Assembly: GCA_963530295.1 (NCBI GenBank)
Contig: CAUSCF010000030.1
Span: 1 to 14,804, forward strand
Length of the DNA: 14,804 bases
Source: JABCPE02 sp963530295
GTDB lineage: Bacteria > Bacteroidota > Bacteroidia > Flavobacteriales > Weeksellaceae
Reading direction: 5' to 3'
Shown here: piece after piece, positions 1 through 8,451 of the stretch
Position numbering within the stretch: position 1 is the stretch's first letter
Layout of the letters: each line of letters begins with the position of its first letter
Notes under the pieces: generated by a model
Seen by the model: only the letters and a program-made list of their open reading frames with translations
Database searches by the model: none
What the model was told of the DNA's origin: nothing
Made by a program: the position numbers and the translations under genes

Positions 1-114
1 CAGACTTCCTTTTGAAGAAGTGTATAGAAAAATATAAGTCAAAATTATTTTGATTCAAAGTTGAATTTATACTAAAATTCTTTCTATTTTTTTACACCAA
101 ATTTTTTTTACTGA
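1..114. other. AT-rich intergenic region upstream of dnaE
   Basis: No coding region can be supported here. The sequence is very AT-rich and ends in a T-rich stretch just before the dnaE start. There is no AGGAGG-like ribosome binding site, as is usual for flavobacteria. A weak promoter-like pair (TTG at 61-63, TATTTTTT at 85-92) departs from the TAnnTTTG consensus, so I do not call a promoter. Confidence 0.5.
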
Positions 115-3100
115 ATGTATCTCATTTTTGACACCGAAACTACAGGATTACCGCAGAATTTTAATGCTCCTTTATCAGATTCTGACAACTGGCCTAGGAT
201 GGTGCAGATTGCTTGGCAGCTGCATGATGAAAACGGCGAACTGATAGAGAATCAGGACTATATCATAAAGCCAGAGGGCTATGATATTCCCTTCAATGCG
301 ACCAGAATTCACGGAATTTCCACTAAAATGGCGCAGGAACAGGGAAGGAACTTGCAGGAAGTTTTGGAGGAGTTCACCGAAGTGCTCAAGAAAACCAAAG
401 TGGTGGCAGGGCACAATATAGATTTTGACTATAAAATCGTAGGTGCAGAGCTTTTCCGAAAAGGGATAGAGAATACATTAGAAAAAACGCCTTCTGCCGA
501 TACTATGGAGCTGGGGACAGATTTTTGTCAGCTGAGCGGAGGGAAAAACGGAAGATACAAATCACCAAAATTAGAGGAACTTTACGAAAAACTCTACGGT
601 AAAAAATTTGATGAAGCCCATAATGCCGCCGCCGATGTGAATGCTACGGCTCAGGTTTTCTTTGAGATGATGCGTATCGGCATTATCCCAGCAGAAAATC
701 TTAAAATTTCCCAAGAGCAGCTGGAAGCCTACCAAAACCTTCACCCTAATCCCATCAAGCCTTTCGCAATCGTTATCAGACGGCAGGTAGAGGATTTTAA
801 CAAGAAGAAAAAAACGGTAGATTTCGGGGATACGGATGAGGTGGAAATTGGGGATTATTTTAATTTTCATAATCATAGTATTTTTTCATCTTTACAATCG
901 ACCACTTCCATAGAAGATTTGATAAATAAAGCCAAATCCGATAATTTCCCAGCTGTGGGAATGGTGGATTTGGGGAATATGATGGGGGCTTTTAAGTTTA
1001 TTTCCGAAGTGGAAAATTATAATTCCAAGGTCAAAAAAGCCCATCAAGAATACATTGACCAAAAACAACAAGCCGAGGAAGAGGGCTTAGAATTTTCTGA
1101 AAAAGAACCACAGCAGAAAACGATAATTCCTGTTCTGGGGTGTGAGTTTTATATCTCAGACAGACCAGAGCAGAAGCAGTTTACCAAAGATGACCCAGAC
1201 AGAAGGACAAATATGGTGCTGCTGGCGAAGAATTTCACAGGTTATAAAAACTTGGCGAAACTCTCAAGCATAGGTTTTGTTAAAGGATTTTATTTCGGTG
1301 TTCCGCGGATTTCCAGACAGATGATTTCGCAGTATAAAGAGGGGCTTATCGCGGTTACTTCTGGTATTTCTGGTGATATTCCAGATGCGATTTTGAATTT
1401 TGGGGAGCAGAAAGGGGAAGAACTTTTTAAATGGTGGAAAGAGGAATTTGGCGAGGATTTCTATGTGCAGATTCAGAATCATGGTCTGTACGAAGAAGAG
1501 CATGTGAACCAAACTTTGCTCCAATTTGCAGAAAAACATGATGTCAAAATTTTAGCCCAAAACGAAACTTTTTATACAGAAAAATCCGATGCTGATATTC
1601 AGGATATCGTAAGCTGTATAAAAGACGGAGAAAAACTCTCAACGCCCATTGGTAGAGGTTTTGGGAAGAGGAGAGGACTGGCTTCGCAGGAGTTTTATAT
1701 AAAAAATACGGAAGAAATCAAACAGGCTTTTCGCCAGTATCCAGATGCATTTGAGGCATATACGGAGCTGTTGCAGAAATTTGAGCCTTATACCTTGAAA
1801 CGAGATGTTTTGCTTCCTGAATTTGATATTCCACAGGAGTTTCAGCACGAAGATGATTTGAAAGATGGTGGAAAACGCGGAGAAAACACCTATCTACGGC
1901 ATTTGACCTATGAAGGAGCAAAGAAAAAATATGGAGAAATCACGGATGAAATAGCAGAGCGTTTGGATTTTGAACTGGAAGTAATCGCTAAAACGGGCTA
2001 TCCAGGGTATTTCCTTATCGTTCAGGATTTTTGTAATGAGGCAAAAAATATGGGCGTTTCTGTGGGGCCTGGGCGTGGTTCTGCGGCAGGTTCTGCGGTG
2101 GCATACTGCATCGGAATTACCAATGTAGACCCTATAAAATACGACCTCCTTTTTGAGCGTTTTCTGAATCCAGAGCGTATTTCGATGCCCGATATTGATA
2201 TAGATTTTGATGATGAGGGAAGGGACAGAATCATCAAATGGGTGATTGATAAATATGGACAAAGCAATGTGGCTCAGATTATTACCTATTCTGTTTTGGG
2301 TGGAAAATCTGCGATAAAAGATGCAGGAAGGGTCTTGGATGTGCCGATTTTTGAAACGAATAACATCGCAAAACTCGTTCCGTCTGTGCCAGGGATGAAC
2401 ATTGCAAAGGCCCTTTCGAAATACGATAAACTAAAGGATGAGGACAAAGTTTTGGTGGATGAGATGAAGGCTATCTTGGAGAACCCGAAAGACAGCCGTC
2501 ATCGTGTTTTGGATTCTGCAAGGAAAATGGAAGGCTGTATCAGAAACACGGGAATTCACGCCTGCGGGGTGATTATCACGCCTGAGGATATTTCCAATCT
2601 TGTCCCTATTTCCATTGCGGCGAAAGATGCAGATATTTTGGTCTCTCAGTTTGATAACTCGGTGGCGGAGAGTGCAGGACTGCTGAAAATGGACTTCCTT
2701 GGTTTGAGGACTTTGACCATTATCAAAGATGCTTTGAAACTCATTAAACAAAGATATAATATCGATATAAATCCAGATGAAATTCCACTGGATGATGCGA
2801 AGACTTATCAGCTCTTTAAGGAAGGAAGGACAGTCGGGATTTTCCAATACGAAAGTGCTGGAATGCAGAAATATATGAGGGATCTGAAACCAACAGTTTT
2901 CGCTGACCTTATCGCGATGAATGCGCTGTACAGACCAGGGCCGATAAAATATATCCCGAACTTTATCAACCGAAAGCACGGCGTAGAAGAAATAGTCTAT
3001 GACCTCCCAGAAACAGAGGAATATCTGAAAGAAACTTATGGAATTACCGTTTATCAGGAGCAGGTAATGCTTTTGTCTCAGAGATTAGCCAACTTTACCA

Positions 3101-4749
3101 AAGGTGAAGCCGATACTCTGCGTAAAGCCATGGGGAAAAAGCAGAGAAATGTCTTGGATAAAATGTATCCGAAATTCATAGAAGGAGGAAAGGCGAATAA
3201 TCTGGATGAAACCAAATTACAGAAAATCTGGAAAGACTGGGAGGCGTTCGCAGAATATGCTTTTAACAAGTCGCACTCCACATGTTACGCCCTGATAGCC
3301 TATCATACAGCTTATCTAAAAGCCAACTACCCAGCCGAATATATGGCGAGTGTGATGAGTAATAACATTAACAACACTGCCCAAATCACTATGTTTATGG
3401 AAGACTGTAAATCTATGGGCGTGGATGTTCTGGGGCCGGATGTGAATGAAAGCCAATACAAATTCTCGGTGAACGAGAAAGGGCAGATTCGTTTCGGACT
3501 TGGGGCGATAAAGGGAATAGGCGAGGGGCCGAGCGAAGCCATAGATCAGGAAAGACAAAAAGGCAAGTTCAAGGATGTTTTTGATTTTTTTGAGCGGGTT
3601 TCTTCATCGCAGGTAAATAAGCGAGTGGTGGAAGGGCTGGTAATGGCAGGAGCTTTTGATGAACTGGACACTTACCACAGAGCCCAGTATTTAGAGCCAG
3701 ACAGTTCGGGAAGGACAACCATTGAAAAACTCCTCAGATACGGACAAAACTATAATGAAAGTAAGTCCTCTGTGGAAAATTCGCTCTTTGCGGATATGAT
3801 GGAAGAGGTTCAGATAGAGCGCTTTAAAATCGAGCCTCAGCCAGAATGGTCTAATATGTATAAACTTAATAAAGAAAAGGAAACCATCGGGTTTTACCTT
3901 TCTGCCCATCCGATAGATGAGTTTAAGTATCAATACAAGTTCATGCAAGGCTCTTTGAGTAAAAAAAGTATCTTGGAAAAAGAGAGAAAGAATGAGCCAG
4001 AAGAGCATTTGGATGTGGCCGATGCTGGAATGGATGCAGATATTTTAGAGGATGAAAATATAGATTTCGGTATGGATGCCGAGTCAGAAGAAATGGTGGA
4101 AGAAACGACCAAAAAAATAGAGCCAAGAGGTTTTCATAACTTCCTAAATCTGGATGAGGTGGAAAATTATAAATCTACCATCATCGCGAACAATGTTCCA
4201 GAGACCAATCTCAGCTGGAAAGACCGCCAAAATAATATGAATAAAGGCAAAGAATACACCGTGGCGGGAATGATTACGGAATATACCGTTCGGGATGGGA
4301 AGCGTGGCGGCGAAAAGGTGGCTTTTCTGACCTTGGAGGACTACGCAGGTTCGTGCTCTTTCCGTCTCGGAGACAGGGATTATATGAGGCTGAAAGACAA
4401 GATAGCACCACAGAGATTTGTGATATTAAAGATAAAATATTCCGTTTCGCAGGATGGAAGATGTTTCGTGAATGTGAATGATGTTTTGGAACTAAGGGAT
4501 GCATTTGATAAATTTGCAAAATCTCTGACCGTTGTAATGCCAGTTCAGGATTTGAAAAAAGAGGATATAGAGTTTTTCAGAAATGAAATACTCACGAATA
4601 AAGGTGAGCATAAACTTAGCTTTTACATCAAAAATCCTGAGGATAACAGCATCATAGAGCTGGTATCTGTGCAACATAAAATAAGAATTGATGATAATGT
4701 GTTGAAGATGATACACAAAGTCGGTAGGTACGATGTGTTTTTGAACTAA
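115..4749 (+). CDS. dnaE: DNA polymerase III alpha subunit with fused N-terminal DEDDh exonuclease
   Basis: This is the replicative DNA polymerase catalytic subunit, 1544 residues against about 1160 in E. coli. The extra length is mainly an N-terminal DnaQ/epsilon-like 3'-5' exonuclease (about 1-190) with the complete DEDDh set: D6 and E8 in DTETTG, D105 in HNIDFD, H169 and D174. A linker leads to a PHP domain (about 248-500) that keeps H252, H254 and E344 but has lost most other metal ligands (L286, N366, G417, E484 and F486 at the equivalent places). The polymerase core has the GPGRGSAAGS motif, the PDIDIDF motif with D693 and D695, and a third catalytic Asp at D860. A possible clamp-binding SLF motif lies at 1223-1225. 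An acidic insert (about 1290-1335) precedes an OB-fold (about 1378-1455). The ATG at 115 is chosen because DTETTG follows at once. gldF starts 29 bases downstream. Confidence 0.97.
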   Translation: MYLIFDTETTGLPQNFNAPLSDSDNWPRMVQIAWQLHDENGELIENQDYIIKPEGYDIPFNATRIHGISTKMAQEQGRNLQEVLEEFTEVLKKTKVVAGHNIDFDYKIVGAELFRKGIENTLEKTPSADTMELGTDFCQLSGGKNGRYKSPKLEELYEKLYGKKFDEAHNAAADVNATAQVFFEMMRIGIIPAENLKISQEQLEAYQNLHPNPIKPFAIVIRRQVEDFNKKKKTVDFGDTDEVEIGDYFNFHNHSIFSSLQSTTSIEDLINKAKSDNFPAVGMVDLGNMMGAFKFISEVENYNSKVKKAHQEYIDQKQQAEEEGLEFSEKEPQQKTIIPVLGCEFYISDRPEQKQFTKDDPDRRTNMVLLAKNFTGYKNLAKLSSIGFVKGFYFGVPRISRQMISQYKEGLIAVTSGISGDIPDAILNFGEQKGEELFKWWKEEFGEDFYVQIQNHGLYEEEHVNQTLLQFAEKHDVKILAQNETFYTEKSDADIQDIVSCIKDGEKLSTPIGRGFGKRRGLASQEFYIKNTEEIKQAFRQYPDAFEAYTELLQKFEPYTLKRDVLLPEFDIPQEFQHEDDLKDGGKRGENTYLRHLTYEGAKKKYGEITDEIAERLDFELEVIAKTGYPGYFLIVQDFCNEAKNMGVSVGPGRGSAAGSAVAYCIGITNVDPIKYDLLFERFLNPERISMPDIDIDFDDEGRDRIIKWVIDKYGQSNVAQIITYSVLGGKSAIKDAGRVLDVPIFETNNIAKLVPSVPGMNIAKALSKYDKLKDEDKVLVDEMKAILENPKDSRHRVLDSARKMEGCIRNTGIHACGVIITPEDISNLVPISIAAKDADILVSQFDNSVAESAGLLKMDFLGLRTLTIIKDALKLIKQRYNIDINPDEIPLDDAKTYQLFKEGRTVGIFQYESAGMQKYMRDLKPTVFADLIAMNALYRPGPIKYIPNFINRKHGVEEIVYDLPETEEYLKETYGITVYQEQVMLLSQRLANFTKGEADTLRKAMGKKQRNVLDKMYPKFIEGGKANNLDETKLQKIWKDWEAFAEYAFNKSHSTCYALIAYHTAYLKANYPAEYMASVMSNNINNTAQITMFMEDCKSMGVDVLGPDVNESQYKFSVNEKGQIRFGLGAIKGIGEGPSEAIDQERQKGKFKDVFDFFERVSSSQVNKRVVEGLVMAGAFDELDTYHRAQYLEPDSSGRTTIEKLLRYGQNYNESKSSVENSLFADMMEEVQIERFKIEPQPEWSNMYKLNKEKETIGFYLSAHPIDEFKYQYKFMQGSLSKKSILEKERKNEPEEHLDVADAGMDADILEDENIDFGMDAESEEMVEETTKKIEPRGFHNFLNLDEVENYKSTIIANNVPETNLSWKDRQNNMNKGKEYTVAGMITEYTVRDGKRGGEKVAFLTLEDYAGSCSFRLGDRDYMRLKDKIAPQRFVILKIKYSVSQDGRCFVNVNDVLELRDAFDKFAKSLTVVMPVQDLKKEDIEFFRNEILTNKGEHKLSFYIKNPEDNSIIELVSVQHKIRIDDNVLKMIHKVGRYDVFLN

Positions 4750-4778
4750 ATAAATTTTTTGGATAAAATAAATATAAA

Positions 4779-5507
4779 ATGATAGCAGTTTTTAAAAAAG
4801 AACTTTGGGCTTATTTTGGGAATTGGAGTGCGTGGGTCATCATCGCATCTTTCAGCCTTTTAGGAAGCTTGTTCTTGTTTTTCTTTGAGAATAATTTTAA
4901 CTTTTTTGATATAGGCACGGCTTCTATGCAGACTTATTTCGAGCTGGTTCCATGGCTTTTTATGTTCATCATTCCTGCGCTTAGTATGAAAACTCTGGCA
5001 GAAGAGCAGCAGTCGGGAACGCTTGGCTGGCTTTTTTCTCAACCCTTGAAATTGACAGAAATTATCGGTGGTAAATTCCTGTCTGTGTGGTTGATAGGTG
5101 TTTTGTGCCTGTTGCCTTCCATCGTGTATTTTAATACGATTTCTACGCTCAGCATCCCAGAAGGAAATATAGATTTCGGGATGACTTTGGGCGGATATGT
5201 GGGATTGTTGCTGCTTATAGGAGCATTCACAGCAGTTGGGATTTTGGCATCAGCCTTATCATCTAACCAAGTGATGGCGTACCTGATAGGCGTCTTTTTA
5301 TGTTTCTTCATGTTTTTTGGAATAGAGCAGCTGGCTTCGTATAAATTGCTGGGCGGCGGAGATTATATTCTTCAGAATCTTGGTTTTTATTATCATTATA
5401 TCGCTTTTACGAGAGGTTTGATAGACACTAAAGATGTGTTTTATTTCGGATTGATAATATTTTTAGGGCTAAAAGCAGCCATCCTTTTTGTTGAAAGAAA
5501 AAAATAA
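4779..5507 (+). CDS. gldF: GldF, gliding-type ABC transporter permease
   Basis: An ABC-2 type permease of 242 residues, the usual size for GldF. Six membrane segments are visible at about 18-36, 52-70, 100-118, 136-158, 165-182 and 219-237. The cytoplasmic loop after segment two carries AEEQQSGTLGWL (about 74-85), the E...SGTL pattern typical of ABC-2 permeases. In Flavobacterium johnsoniae GldF works with GldG and the ATPase GldA as a membrane complex tied to gliding. No gldA is present here. It follows dnaE closely and is followed by gldG, so all three may share a transcript. No promoter of the TAnnTTTG type is seen in the 29-base gap. Recognition rests on the gldF-gldG pair and on sequence pattern. 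Whether the cell glides cannot be read from this. Confidence 0.93.
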   Translation: MIAVFKKELWAYFGNWSAWVIIASFSLLGSLFLFFFENNFNFFDIGTASMQTYFELVPWLFMFIIPALSMKTLAEEQQSGTLGWLFSQPLKLTEIIGGKFLSVWLIGVLCLLPSIVYFNTISTLSIPEGNIDFGMTLGGYVGLLLLIGAFTAVGILASALSSNQVMAYLIGVFLCFFMFFGIEQLASYKLLGGGDYILQNLGFYYHYIAFTRGLIDTKDVFYFGLIIFLGLKAAILFVERKK

Positions 5508-5569
5508 AATATTCAAAATAAGAAGAAAGGAAAAGAAGTAGGGAATTTTGAAAAAATGTATAAAATAAT

Positions 5570-7225
5570 ATGAAAAATAAGAAAATAATAATATCTATTG
5601 GGATTGTTTTAGTTCTGCTTGTTGGGATTTTTGGTTTCTCTACAAGGATAGACCTTACCCAAGAAAAAAGATACACCCTTACAGACTCTACGATAAAAAC
5701 GCTGAAAGCGGTAAAAAAACCGATGATGATAGAGGTTTATCTAGATGGTGATTTCCCAGCGAGTTTTAAGCAGTTACAAAACGAAACCAAATTCATGCTG
5801 GAAGAGTTCCGAAAAATCAATCCAAAGATAGACTATAAATTCATAGACCCTATTAAGGAAAAAATATCGAGAGATACACTGGAAGCTATGGGAATGGAGC
5901 CGTCTATTTTACCTAATATGAAAGATGGTAAAATCTCTGAAATTGTCCTTTTTCCATATGCGACGGTGAAGTATAATACCTATGGGACGGCTATTCCTCT
6001 GATTATCCAGCAGACAGGGATAGATGCATCGGAACAGCTGAATAAGTCTATTGAGAATTTGGAGTACAATTTTGTTTCCACCATTAAAACCATGATTACC
6101 GAAAAGAGAAAAAATGTGGGATTTTTGGTAAATCATGATGAGCTTAGACCAGACCAGTTTCAAGGCTTCTTGCAGCTGGCTTTGGATAACTATAATGTAG
6201 GGCCGATTATTCCACACACCAGAGGAGAGCTCACTATGGAGGATGTTCCTACGCTCCAAAAAATGGACGCTATAGTAATCGCCAAGCCGAGAAAACCTTT
6301 TACTAACCAAGAAAAAGTGATTCTTGACCAATACATTATGAATGGCGGTAAAACCCTATGGATGCTGGATGCGGTGAATGCAGATATGGACACGCTCTAC
6401 CATTCCAAAAAAATAATGGCTTATCCGCAAGACCTTAACCTAACGGATTTTATGTTCAATTACGGTCTGAGAATCAATTCTGCCTTGGTTAAAGATTTCC
6501 AAAAAGCGGCTCTTAGAAGAATAGTGGTGGGAGAGATAGCGGGTAACCCTCAGTATGCCAGTTTGTTGTGGCCGTATTTCCCGCTTGGGATTAACGAAAC
6601 AGGAAATCCTATCACTAGAAACATAAATCCTTTGAAATTTGAGTTTCCAACAGCGATAGATACTTTGGGAAGACCAGGGATTAAAACCCAAGTTCTCTAC
6701 GAATCTAGTAACAGAACGACCCTAAAATCTACACCTAATTATGTAGAACTGAGTGAGTTGCAGAATATAGACAGCCTTAGTGTGATGGAAAAACCATCTA
6801 CACCGAAGATTTTTGCGGTGGCTTTGGAAGGGAAATTTAGTTCTGCATATGCCAACAGAAGCGAGAAAAACGAGTATCCAAAGTTCAAAGCAAAAAGTGG
6901 AGAGAATAAAATGATAGTTATCTCCGATGGAGATGTCGCTAGAAACCAAGTCATCAGAGGAGAACCACTTCCTTTGGGCGAAGACCTGATGACCAACCAG
7001 CTCTATGGTAATGAGCAGTTTCTGAGAAATGCGCTGGAATATCTTCTGGATGATGATAATCTCATCGAGCTGCGCAGCCGAAGCATAGAAGTCCGCCTCT
7101 TGGACGGGAAGAGAATCAATGATGAGAAATCCTACTGGCAGTGGCTGAATCTATTATTGCCGCTGGGAATTATCGGAGGTATGGGAGCGTTGTTCTTCTG
7201 GCTGAGAAAGAGAAAATTTGCATAA
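5570..7225 (+). CDS. gldG: GldG, gliding-associated ABC transporter auxiliary component
   Basis: A 551-residue membrane-anchored protein of the GldG family (ABC_transp_aux type domain). It has one membrane segment near the N-terminus (about 5-23), then the family-typical stretch IDLTQEKRYTLTDST (about 27-41), a long predicted extracytoplasmic region, and a C-terminal membrane segment (about 527-545) ending in a basic RKRKFA tail. The length is close to other GldG proteins and the frame is intact. It partners the GldF permease encoded 62 bases upstream. The ATG at 5570 is the only start that puts the hydrophobic segment at the N-terminus. In many relatives gldFG is followed by dnaN; here the operon ends at a strong terminator instead. 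Confidence 0.94.
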   Translation: MKNKKIIISIGIVLVLLVGIFGFSTRIDLTQEKRYTLTDSTIKTLKAVKKPMMIEVYLDGDFPASFKQLQNETKFMLEEFRKINPKIDYKFIDPIKEKISRDTLEAMGMEPSILPNMKDGKISEIVLFPYATVKYNTYGTAIPLIIQQTGIDASEQLNKSIENLEYNFVSTIKTMITEKRKNVGFLVNHDELRPDQFQGFLQLALDNYNVGPIIPHTRGELTMEDVPTLQKMDAIVIAKPRKPFTNQEKVILDQYIMNGGKTLWMLDAVNADMDTLYHSKKIMAYPQDLNLTDFMFNYGLRINSALVKDFQKAALRRIVVGEIAGNPQYASLLWPYFPLGINETGNPITRNINPLKFEFPTAIDTLGRPGIKTQVLYESSNRTTLKSTPNYVELSELQNIDSLSVMEKPSTPKIFAVALEGKFSSAYANRSEKNEYPKFKAKSGENKMIVISDGDVARNQVIRGEPLPLGEDLMTNQLYGNEQFLRNALEYLLDDDNLIELRSRSIEVRLLDGKRINDEKSYWQWLNLLLPLGIIGGMGALFFWLRKRKFA

Positions 7226-7229
7226 AATA

Positions 7230-7266
7230 AAAATCTACTTCTAAACGAAGTAGATTTTGTTTTTTG
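7230..7266 (+). terminator. Bidirectional intrinsic terminator between convergent genes
   Basis: A perfect 12-base stem (AAAATCTACTTC at 7230-7241 with its complement at 7247-7258) closes a five-base TAAAC loop. GTTTTTT follows on the plus strand, and an A-rich run precedes it, which reads as a T-rich tail on the minus strand. It sits four bases after the gldG stop and about 20 bases from the stop of the convergent minus-strand gene, so it probably ends both transcripts. Confidence 0.9.
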
Positions 7267-7278
7267 GGATTAAATCAT

Positions 7279-7917
7279 TTAATAAAAGACATTTTCTGAA
7301 ATGGCGATTTCTATTTGTTCTTTATTGTTGTAACCATTGATTGTTTTTGTTTCAGAATCAAAATCTAACCAGAAAAAGTCTTTGATATCAGCCAAAACTG
7401 TGATTTTTCCAGTGTTTTTATTGAAAGATATCAGTTGGTTTTTAAGCTGGCTATCTTCCAAAATAAGATTTTGTAATAAAATATAATTACCAATATCTTC
7501 CTGAAATTCACTTATAATCGCTCCGTTTAGGTCTGTTGCTGATTTTTCATCTGTCAGTTTGTAGAATATATAGCCATCATCATCAAGGTGTTCGTTTGAT
7601 TTGGCGCAAAAATCATTGAAAATTTTATATTCTTGGCTGTTTTCATCAGGGAGATAGTCTTCTTTTTTTAGTTTAAATTGTTCGTTTTCAAATAGAATAT
7701 TTTTGCTGGTTTTAATATTTGTTTTGTCTTTAATTCCGAAAAAATCCTCTTTCACAGCCGAAATAATCGAACTAATGCCTGAATATATTTCCCATCCTAT
7801 CAAAAAAAGTATTCCAAATATTAAAAGAAAAGGAACACACAGATAAAGAAGAAGTTTCATCCAAAAAGAATTATTTTCTGGAGGTAATGCAGAAATTTTA
7901 ATATTTAAGACTTTCAT
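7279..7917 (-). CDS. Uncharacterised single-pass membrane protein
   Basis: I do not recognise this protein. From the ATG at 7917 it has 212 residues. The frame is open further upstream to a TTG at 7935, but the ATG is preferred. One strong hydrophobic segment (about 21-42) follows a short polar start, so it is probably a type II or tail-exposed membrane protein. The remainder (about 56-212) is soluble, acidic and rich in Asn, Asp, Glu and Lys, with no clear motif. It is the last gene of a minus-strand run after tatD and the 143-residue gene, with an 87-base gap before this start. Base composition looks more AT-rich than dnaE or recN, and I cannot name a family, so it may be lineage-specific. 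Confidence 0.72.
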   Translation of the reverse strand: MKVLNIKISALPPENNSFWMKLLLYLCVPFLLIFGILFLIGWEIYSGISSIISAVKEDFFGIKDKTNIKTSKNILFENEQFKLKKEDYLPDENSQEYKIFNDFCAKSNEHLDDDGYIFYKLTDEKSATDLNGAIISEFQEDIGNYILLQNLILEDSQLKNQLISFNKNTGKITVLADIKDFFWLDFDSETKTINGYNNKEQIEIAISENVFY

Positions 7918-8004
7918 TTTTTGTATTTTGAACAATTTTAATCCGTTTTCATCCGTAATTTCATGAATGTCTTTTGAGGTTCAGAATGGTGTTTACAGTC
8001 TCTT

Positions 8005-8436
8005 TTAGTTTTTAGGAAATAAAAAATTCATAATTTCTTTATCTTCCCAGAAAATATGGTCAGTAATATGGAAAATTTCCTCTTTATAAGGGTGATTTAG
8101 GGCTTCCTCTCGGTCAAGGATTTTCCCTTTTAGTATGTTTTCCCAAGGAACTTCATTTTTATCCAATAATGAAACATTTGCCTGCTGATTTTCATCAACC
8201 CAAAGCACCATTGGGAATCCTGTTGCTTTTGTATATTCTTCACTTTCAGGGTTTTCCCATTCACATATGCCTACTAAACATTTTACTTCTTTTTCCTCGG
8301 CGTGTTCTGTGAAAGTGGCGTAGTAAAAAGCAATGGCTTCGTTATCCTTATAAACAAATCTTGTGAGCCAAGTTACCTGATTACCACAGCATTCGCAGGT
8401 GGTGTAATTAGGTTTTTCAAATTCTATTTCTATCAT
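8005..8436 (-). CDS. Uncharacterised cysteine-containing small protein
   Basis: A 143-residue soluble protein with no signal peptide or membrane segment. Near the N-terminus it has a CECCG cluster (C14, C16, C17), and further on C53 and C58, a possible metal-binding set. Other marked features are TRFVYKDNEA (25-34), a DREEALNHPY stretch (108-117) and FHITDHI (122-128). The arrangement resembles a widespread family of bacterial hypothetical proteins that I remember but cannot name, and no function is known to me. It starts 15 bases after the tatD stop, so it is probably co-transcribed with tatD. Confidence 0.78.
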   Translation of the reverse strand: MIEIEFEKPNYTTCECCGNQVTWLTRFVYKDNEAIAFYYATFTEHAEEKEVKCLVGICEWENPESEEYTKATGFPMVLWVDENQQANVSLLDKNEVPWENILKGKILDREEALNHPYKEEIFHITDHIFWEDKEIMNFLFPKN

Positions 8437-8451
8437 TTTGTCTATTGTTTT

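Noticed and set aside
1..21. Short inverted repeat ACTTC...GAAGT at the window start as a terminator
   Set aside because: Only five pairs with a long loop and no T-run.
1894..2979. Long minus-strand open frames inside dnaE (up to 182 codons)
   Set aside because: They lie wholly within the strongly supported dnaE frame and their translations show no recognisable domain or start context.
5519..5545. Purine-rich AAGAAAGGAAAAG tract upstream of gldG as a ribosome binding site
   Set aside because: It lies about 25-50 bases before the ATG, too far for an SD, and flavobacterial genes generally do not use SD sequences.
7918..7935. TTG start six codons upstream for the 212-residue membrane protein
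   Set aside because: An ATG at 7917 is available and the extra residues add no recognisable feature.
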